A stretch of DNA of 64,000 nucleotides from Albifimbria verrucaria (taxonomy: Eukaryota > Ascomycota > Sordariomycetes > Hypocreales > Stachybotryaceae), in contig JAHREC010000020.1 of the NCBI GenBank assembly GCA_020081605.1, positions 62,001-126,000 of the forward strand, in the 5' to 3' direction. Each line of letters begins with the position of its first letter. The first letter of the stretch is position 1. Shown piece by piece: positions 58,009 through 64,000 of this stretch. A program made the translations under genes and the position numbers. The notes under the pieces are model-generated. The model saw only the letters and a program-made list of their open reading frames with translations. It made no database searches and was not told the DNA's origin.

Positions 58009-59030
58009 ATGGATCGTGACCTTGACCTCGCGGCCAGCATATTGAGTTCGTGTCGACAGGATCGAAAAGATATACTTACCGCATATCGCATTGCCGCTAA
58101 AAGATCAAGACATACAGAGTTCGCACATTCACAATTGGTAAACGACCATCAGGCTCTTGCGGCCAACTTCAGTAGCCTCCGAGAACAATACGGCAGTATT
58201 AGCCTCAAGTACAATGTTCTCCTTGGCGACTCGACTCGAGCTGCCGAAGAGCGCAAAATGCTCCAAACCAATATCGAAGATCATGCGAAAGCCAAAGAGG
58301 CCTTGTCATGTCAATTTCAGCTAGCCCTTGATGAAATCTCCAAGTTGAGGAGTCAAAAATTAAGGATGACTCAGAGCAAGCTGAGACCATCCGACAGCTT
58401 CAAGAAGAGGCGAACAAGAAGGAGTCCACGATAATTGAGCTGCAAGAGAAGTTGAAATTGTGTCAAACCCAATGTCAATCCAAAGTTGTTTTAAATGCAG
58501 AACTTATGGACCTGGGCGATGCTCATAGGAAGACGACGAACGTGTGTAGAGACGGCGATACAGCAGAGACAGCTCATAAGTCATCACCTAAAACACACCA
58601 CATCCACAACAGGGCTAGCACACCAGAAGGCCAGGAGGATAGTAGCCAAGGCTCAGAAAAAGCCAATACGACTTTGCAACATCTACAACAGGTACAGGAC
58701 GAGAATAATGTCCTCAGAGACGCTTTGAAAAAGGCAGCAGAGGAGAAAATGGCAGACGAACAAAGAGCCTTCAACTTATCCAGCAATATAGAGCAGCTTC
58801 AAGAGAAATATGAGTTGCAGCGCAAGCATTTAGAGGCTGTCGAAGAAGTCTTAGTTAAGAGGCACCCTAACCTCTCCAGAAACCTTGACAATATCGCGAG
58901 AGTCTTGACAGACACCGTGGATAAAAAAAGCGTCAGAAGAGGAAGCCGTGTAGCTAGTGGTATGATACGTCTCATAGATTTAATCAGTATGATGGACCCC
59001 GAGTGTCTCGCGGTAGCTGGATGGCCCTGA
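58009..59030 (+). pseudogene. Coiled-coil protein gene with one frameshift
   Basis: From the ATG at 58009 (MDRDLDLAASILSSCRQDRK) the frame reads long helices rich in Glu, Lys, Gln and Leu. It loses coding character at about 58345, where adding one base (TTG-AGG to TTG-GAG-G) restores EESKIKDDSEQAETIRQLQE. That frame runs on without a break to 59030. The second half contains more heptads (LQHLQQVQDENNVLRDALKK, NLSSNIEQLQEKYELQRKHL) and ends in a short ordered tail. The restored length would be about 340 residues. No motor, kinase or membrane part is visible. Coiled-coil scaffolds of this type have many roles and none can be chosen. It is either slightly damaged or carries a one-base sequence error. 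Confidence 0.55.
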
Positions 59031-59939
59031 GTGAGGGTATCTTTTAGAACTCTCGAGCTTCCAGTGATCTTTCCTCCATTTACAAAACTGCACAGCATGG
59101 GGCCGAAAATGGTATGTTGTGGATGTAATTGAAAACCCCTCCATGTATTTCGTCGCAGGTGGTATCATGACGCTTCTTTAATTCCCTCCCTCAACGAGAT
59201 GGTCTGGAACGATTGAAAGACTTCAGGGTCTTCTTTTTATATCCATGTTCATAATGCTTCATAAATTGGATTGGTTGTATTCTTTTGCATCTTTAATGTC
59301 GTTGTCAAATTGCGCTACGGTGTCCGTTAGCCATTGAATGCAGCGCCAACGGACGTCCCAAACAGAGGCACTATACCACCCTACAAAAACAACCATCCCC
59401 ACCAGCCTAGGTCTCTTCGTCCATCACTAAGATTTTCAATTGCACTCTGTTAAATTATATCAATATTTTACAACGTCGCACTCAATGTATCCCATAGCCT
59501 TTGGCGCTACGATATACATAGTACCTCTGAATTCAATTTGCATATGCCAGGGGTGAATCACCGAGCCCTAGAGTATGGACTGATGAAGGTACGGAAAGCA
59601 TGGTAGAGGTCGATAGCCACCCATGTTGCCCTAGGGGATTGGCGGGGATATGGCTGACACTCCATCGATTTCACAAATTCCTCTCATATGCAAAATTGGT
59701 CACTAGCTAGAGGCCGTCTGCTCAATCATACAATTTTACTACTCAACATGGCCCACCTCAACCAGCATTGTCGCCCGTTGCTCCTAATCGGTAGATTACA
59801 GGATCAAAAATAGGAATACATTAGTAAAAATCACCATGCTAATGTATGGAATGAGTAAAACGAAGCAGATTGGTGAGTAGGCTTCCACCGATATGACCGT
59901 CTGTCGACTTGCTGTCAAGAAGGGATTATCCGCGATACC
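59031..59939. other. Intergenic
   Basis: No supported gene. It holds the leader of the JmjC-like gene. Confidence 0.45.
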
Positions 59940-61202
59940 ATGCCTAGAAATTACAGATTGAATCGTTATAAGATGCTCCTACAAATTCAGCAGATGGAGT
60001 CCTGCTCCAAGACAGAAACCAGGTGCAGCGTGATCATGGAAAGCCAAGTTCAGACAGCAAAGACGACGTATTTAAACGAGGCCGAGCAAGGCATAGCAAA
60101 AGGTTGTGAACTGTTAGATGAGCTTGCGTCTACAGCAAAACATGGATCGAGGCTTGAGCATGAGATTGTCAAATACAAGCAAGTATTCAACTATTGCGGC
60201 GTGGGGAACCCAGTAACACTTTCTCAATATATCCAAGCTACGTTTGATAAGAATGCTGGGGATACTTTTCTTATCGCGTCCACGGAGCAAGTGTGTGAGC
60301 TTCTCAAGGAGGATATTCCACAGTTGCCCATCTTTATCCCACGGGAGCTGAACCCTGATTCGAACAACCGGCTCGATCTTGAGACGTATCTGAAAGTGTT
60401 GAGTACTCGACCGTTTCTTGATATGCATGATTTTGATGTGGACTACGCAAAATATTTAGGTGCTCCAAAGCGGATTCCCTCTGCTCGAGCACTAGCTCGG
60501 CTCAAACCTGAGTGCAAGAAAGGGCCAGTGAATCTCATAAGCCTTCCCGGCCACAAGCGCAATGCAGTTCCTGGCTGTTTAGCGCAGCATGAAGACTACC
60601 ATTTCTTACAATCCATCACTAATACTGGTGCTAAAGACGGATCGGAAGAATCACGAGATTTGGCCGACGGATCTCATTTTCAACTTCTCGCCAGCCGAGG
60701 TGCGTTTCATGAGCCTCACGTTGATCGACACGGTCTCCTCACGGTCATTTTCAATGACTATGGGGAGAAGCTTTGGCCCTTATGGTCAGGTCTCAACGAA
60801 GTCGAGGTATCTGATTTCATCATCCATAAACATTACAGATGTGGTGCGGCGATATACCTAAGACCAGGTGATTTACTCATTCAGCCTCCACTCACAGTTC
60901 ATGCGCCGCTGTCCTTATCTCTTGTTTTGATGACAGGAACCATGCATCTCCACCCCCGAGCATTACTCACCAGTATCAGCCAAATGAAACTTGAGATAAA
61001 GCACCCTGAGGTAACAAACGAAGGCCTCTCCGAAGAGCTGACCCAAAAACTCCCATTAATATTATCGCTATGGGAGGCAGGAGCTGGACCATGGCATTGG
61101 GGAAGCCTAGAAGATTTACAAAACTGCATGAAGTTATTAGGTCGCAGGAGGCATAAAAACAGAAAGCGACGTATAACCCGTGCGGCTCGAGCCAAGTTGT
61201 AA
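59940..61202 (+). CDS. JmjC-like Fe(II)/2-oxoglutarate oxygenase
   Basis: An intact single exon of 420 residues. The first 200 residues are helical and unassigned. The C-terminal half matches fungal JmjC/cupin proteins: FQLLASRGAFHEPHVDRHGL with the H-x-D iron ligands at H260 and D262, then LLTVIFNDYGEKLWPLW, then AIYLRPGDLLIQPPLTVHAP with the distal His at H321, then LVLMTGTMHLHP. This spacing fits the double-stranded beta-helix of JmjC demethylases and hydroxylases. The end is very basic (RRRHKNRKRRITRAARAKL), a probable nuclear signal. Substrates could be histone lysines or other proteins; no PHD, Tudor or zinc finger is present to indicate which. It lies 21 kb from the H3-variant/SET pair, so any link is only suggestive. 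Confidence 0.65.
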   Translation: MPRNYRLNRYKMLLQIQQMESCSKTETRCSVIMESQVQTAKTTYLNEAEQGIAKGCELLDELASTAKHGSRLEHEIVKYKQVFNYCGVGNPVTLSQYIQATFDKNAGDTFLIASTEQVCELLKEDIPQLPIFIPRELNPDSNNRLDLETYLKVLSTRPFLDMHDFDVDYAKYLGAPKRIPSARALARLKPECKKGPVNLISLPGHKRNAVPGCLAQHEDYHFLQSITNTGAKDGSEESRDLADGSHFQLLASRGAFHEPHVDRHGLLTVIFNDYGEKLWPLWSGLNEVEVSDFIIHKHYRCGAAIYLRPGDLLIQPPLTVHAPLSLSLVLMTGTMHLHPRALLTSISQMKLEIKHPEVTNEGLSEELTQKLPLILSLWEAGAGPWHWGSLEDLQNCMKLLGRRRHKNRKRRITRAARAKL

Positions 61203-61837
61203 GAAGCAATAAGCTGCACTCATCTAATCGACATTCTAAAGCGGGAATATTTATCTATTTGTTTTTTTTTTTTTTTTTCATCTTTTGTATCTACTGCATC
61301 TCTACTGTATAATATATATTTCTATAAAATATTGATTAGAAGGTTTTCCTTGTTTTTGGAGCGTGTCGGTGACCGCAATGCTTTTCTACACCTTCAGGTA
61401 ACTCCTTCTGCCCGTGATCTCGATCATAGCCACAATCAGATTGTGAGCAACGCCACAGGTAATCTTAGTGATGATGGTGGAAGTTGGGTTTTCTAGCTAT
61501 TGGCCACAGACCCCTTACCTCCTTCCAAAAGAGGATATAACATTGAAGTGCTCAGCAGCAGTCCCCACACCTTAGCTCTTCTCACCTCATCTCGCTTAAG
61601 CATGTGATGACGAAATTGACCTATCCAAGCGAACTCATACGATTGCCCCTCTTCTTCGACCCGTATTGCACACCAGGACTCTTCGTGTTCTCTGCGTGGC
61701 TAATCATCGTCTCGCAGTGGCTGACTATCTGTGAGGATATCGAAGATTCCGAAATCTTCCATCCCCTCACCTGAGCCTTCCTCCAGCACTCATAGTAACA
61801 TCGTGGCATGCGGTACGGCGTAGATAGGGCTTCATGC
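61203..61837. other. Intergenic with a poly-T tract
   Basis: A run of about 18 T lies at 61262-61279, after the JmjC-like stop codon. No gene seen. Confidence 0.5.
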
Positions 61838-62380
61838 TTATCTGCTTCTACTCAGGAATCCACGACTTCGCAGAGCTCTCGATCGTGTTTCGTACGAATA
61901 TTCAACATTATCGCCTTCCGAGCTACTCTCATTCCACGATTCCTCCTCGCTTTCTTCATTCAACCTTTTGTCACTAGTGTCGCTATATAACTCATAGCAG
62001 ACTTCGTCATCAATGTCGCTGCACAGATCAAAGGAGACTTCGTCATCGCTATTACTGTTCGATTCAAACAAGGCTTCGGCATCGTCTTCACTATTCCACT
62101 GGGAGAAGGTCTCCTCGGATTGGTAATTGGTTTCCCCACCAGTGCTTGTCTCTTCCATTCCACTTTCTGTGTTCTCGACGTACTCGGATCCTTGATCTAC
62201 TTCTTCCCCTTCTTCACTCTCTTCATACCATTTCTCCGATGGTAGGACATTTGATGCAAATCCAAGGAGTTCTAAAAACTCCATCATTTCTATAGCTTCA
62301 TACAAGAACACTCGTAAATTACTAGAGGTGCATTTACGCCCTGTCTGCTTTTCGAAGCTCTGTTTTTGCATGGAATCCAT
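61838..62380 (-). CDS. Small highly acidic protein
   Basis: A single open frame of 180 residues from the ATG at 62380 (MDSMQKQSFEKQTGRKC). The first 50 residues have a folded look (LRVFLYEAIEMMEFLELLGF). The next 110 are dominated by Glu, Asp and Ser (for instance EESEEGEEVDQGSEYVE and NESSSEGDNVEY), and the end is basic (RSRALRSRGFLSRSR). Such acidic proteins include histone chaperones and RNA-processing factors, but no domain proves this. Low-complexity composition can also arise by chance in a GAA/TCT-rich stretch, so the coding call is only moderate. It lies between the JmjC-like gene and a dead P450, on the opposite strand to the JmjC-like gene. Confidence 0.45.
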   Translation of the reverse strand: MDSMQKQSFEKQTGRKCTSSNLRVFLYEAIEMMEFLELLGFASNVLPSEKWYEESEEGEEVDQGSEYVENTESGMEETSTGGETNYQSEETFSQWNSEDDAEALFESNSNSDDEVSFDLCSDIDDEVCYELYSDTSDKRLNEESEEESWNESSSEGDNVEYSYETRSRALRSRGFLSRSR

Positions 62381-62887
62381 CGTAGTCGCGAAATAAAATG
62401 CCAGAGCTTCGCCACTGATGAACTATGGAGCAACCGCTTGTCATATAGTTAGTGAATCAGTAAACTCACATACATTATTTGTGATCATGCTAAACGAGGG
62501 TGAGCCAAAAGAAGCGTGGGGTGAATGCTAGTGTATTTCAGAGCATAGTACGTGTTAAATTAAGAGGGTTGTACAGTATTGTAAAAACCCTACTAGGGAT
62601 CTGCCAAAAACAACATAAAATAAATACCGGGTGCGGAATATTTAGCGGTGCTAGAAATTTGAATCTGATAAATGCTTAGGTAGTCAATCCTTTGTTCAAG
62701 ATCCACATCACATAAACATTGTCGGCCATGCCGTGTAATAGGTTGAACATCCTGGATACCCTACACCTTGTCCCGCTCTAAAGATTCGAGAGCTTGATAA
62801 GGCAGTCTGCCGGAACACCACGCTCTGTCAAGGTCGTGTGGACTGAACGAAATGTGAAATTCCACATTAAGAGTATAATCGTTATCC
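62381..62887. other. Intergenic
   Basis: No gene seen. Confidence 0.5.
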
Positions 62888-64000
62888 TTAGCTGCAATCC
62901 GCTAAGTTCCTCGCGAAGCACTGCCGTGACTCCTGGCTGAAAGCCGTGCTGGAAACTGCTTGAGCGTCAAAGATCGTTGTGTATGTGTCTGTAGCACCAT
63001 CCCGCACATTTTTGAGCCAGCGCTCGGGTTTATAGAGCCCCTCATCATTCCCACACTCGGGGTCACCACTTTCTCTTTTCTGGCTCTGTTGTATGCAGCG
63101 TAATGTTTCTTCTATGACAGCGCAAAGGTAGGGGATGGACTTGTCATGGATCTCGGCTGCTGTTGGCCATCTAAGCTCCTTGGCTGCATTTGTAAAGGCG
63201 CTTTGCAGCTCCTGGCGTAGCTTGTCTTGCAACGACTCGTGTGTGGCCATGTACTTGACCCACCAGGAGAGAACGGTGGCGGTGGTACTGTGGCCGCTGA
63301 GGATGAAGCCAAGCTGAAATTGGTTGTCAGCATACAATCTGCGAAAGATGATTTCCAAGAAGAAAAAATATAAATAAATGAAAAATAAGAAAAAATAAGA
63401 ATTTATTACATACTTTATCTCTTAATGCTCTTGAGTGCGGTTTGGGCCGCTGTCCCCTTTTTGAGTCATGTTTATCTCACGAATCAGCATATAATCGAGG
63501 ATGCACTCTTCACCGCCAGCTTCCTTTGTGGAGCCTTCCGCAGGATTATCGCTCGCTAACCTCCGCAACCCTTGATTAACTTGCCGCCGAAGAAGTGACC
63601 GCTTGTACAGCCAGCGACGGGTAGACTGGGGATCCAGAAAGTTTAGATAGTGAGAAAATATAGGTATGGAGCTCTCCTGCGCCCTGGGCAGGATTGACTC
63701 AGCATCCAGTAAGGCATCAGCTTCTGCATCTAGAGTTGGTCGGGGAAGGAGATAGCGTCTTTCGGGGAAAACGAGACAATCTCATCGAAGGGCTGGATAT
63801 AGTCTATCTCCTGCTGCAAGATGCTCCTGCCCCCAAACCGAATGTGACGGCATAGATGGCATCGAGTGCAAACAGATTCAGGTCATAAGAGGTCACAAAA
63901 GGCCGGCCTCGGCCTTTCCGTATCCTGAGTAGCCAAAGGTCGACTAGTGATGAGGCTGTGCTATAAACATGCGGTGCAGATATCTAGCCAGGGCCATTAG
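62888..64000 (-). pseudogene. Decayed cytochrome P450 (continues past right edge)
   Basis: Minus-strand text from the right edge inward follows a fungal P450: SSLVDLWLLRIRKGRGRPFV, DLNLFALDAIYAVTFGLG, FDEIVSFSPKDAISFP, a charged stretch, then an I-helix FILSGHSTTATVLSWWVKYM. Next come the K-helix EETLR (ExxR intact) and LYKPERWL. The haem-loop region reads FSQESRQCFARNLA, where the consensus FxxGxRxCxG has lost both glycines. The meander region between EETLR and PERW is shortened, with the usual beta strands missing. Several frames are needed to read it and stops intervene between about 63360 and 63850. The N-terminus lies outside the window. It is clearly non-functional. Confidence 0.75.

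Overview
The window looks like an accessory or subtelomeric stretch of a filamentous ascomycete genome (Pezizomycotina, probably Eurotiomycetes such as Aspergillus or Penicillium). The reasons are short GT-AG introns of about 45-170 nt with CTRAY-like branch sites, sparse genes on both strands, many F-box, ankyrin and NACHT-type genes, fungal secondary-metabolism enzymes, and relics of transposons. No ribosomal RNA, tRNA or CRISPR array was found. Many genes are broken. Some carry TGG-to-TGA/TAG type stops, as expected from repeat-induced point mutation (RIP). Others carry single-base frameshifts, several of them in homopolymer runs, which could be real decay or consensus errors.

Layout. 1-1.3 kb: degraded piggyBac transposase, cut by the window edge. 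1.5-9.4 kb: a poorly defined relic, a small coiled-coil gene, a dead NACHT (NLR-like) gene with a DUF7708-like N-terminus and a C2H2 tail, and a divergent nucleoside-phosphorylase-fold protein. 10.4-17 kb: a gene killed by tryptophan-to-stop changes, a G1-type cyclin, a small gene with a GC-AG intron, an ankyrin relic, and an unidentified multi-exon gene. 17.8-28.7 kb: F-box/ankyrin protein, four-helix membrane protein, two F-box pseudogenes, a pair of perfect 132-bp direct repeats, and a dead P450. 29.4-35.2 kb: a sesquiterpene cyclase of the ABA3 (alpha-ionylideneethane synthase) family, a Ser/Thr-rich protein, a broken tandem-repeat gene, and a small secreted-protein candidate.

36.0-39.0 kb is the most unusual part. 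It holds an intron-containing, intact, highly divergent histone H3 gene between two related MITE-like elements. Just upstream on the same strand is a C2H2-zinc-finger/SET-domain (lysine methyltransferase-like) gene. 40.8-64 kb: an orphan basic protein, an F-box/ankyrin pseudogene, a class I terpene synthase, a large RING/patatin-like phospholipase gene, a bZIP-like gene, F-box genes, a coiled-coil gene, a JmjC-like oxygenase, an acidic protein, and a decayed P450 running off the right edge.

Three themes stand out. The first is chromatin: H3 variant, SET protein and JmjC-like protein within about 25 kb. The second is terpenoid metabolism: two unrelated terpene cyclases and two dead P450s. The third is self/non-self recognition and ubiquitin adaptors: NACHT, phosphorylase fold, patatin, F-box and ankyrin. 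I infer no single operon-like cluster. The H3-variant/SET pair is the best candidate for an undescribed system.
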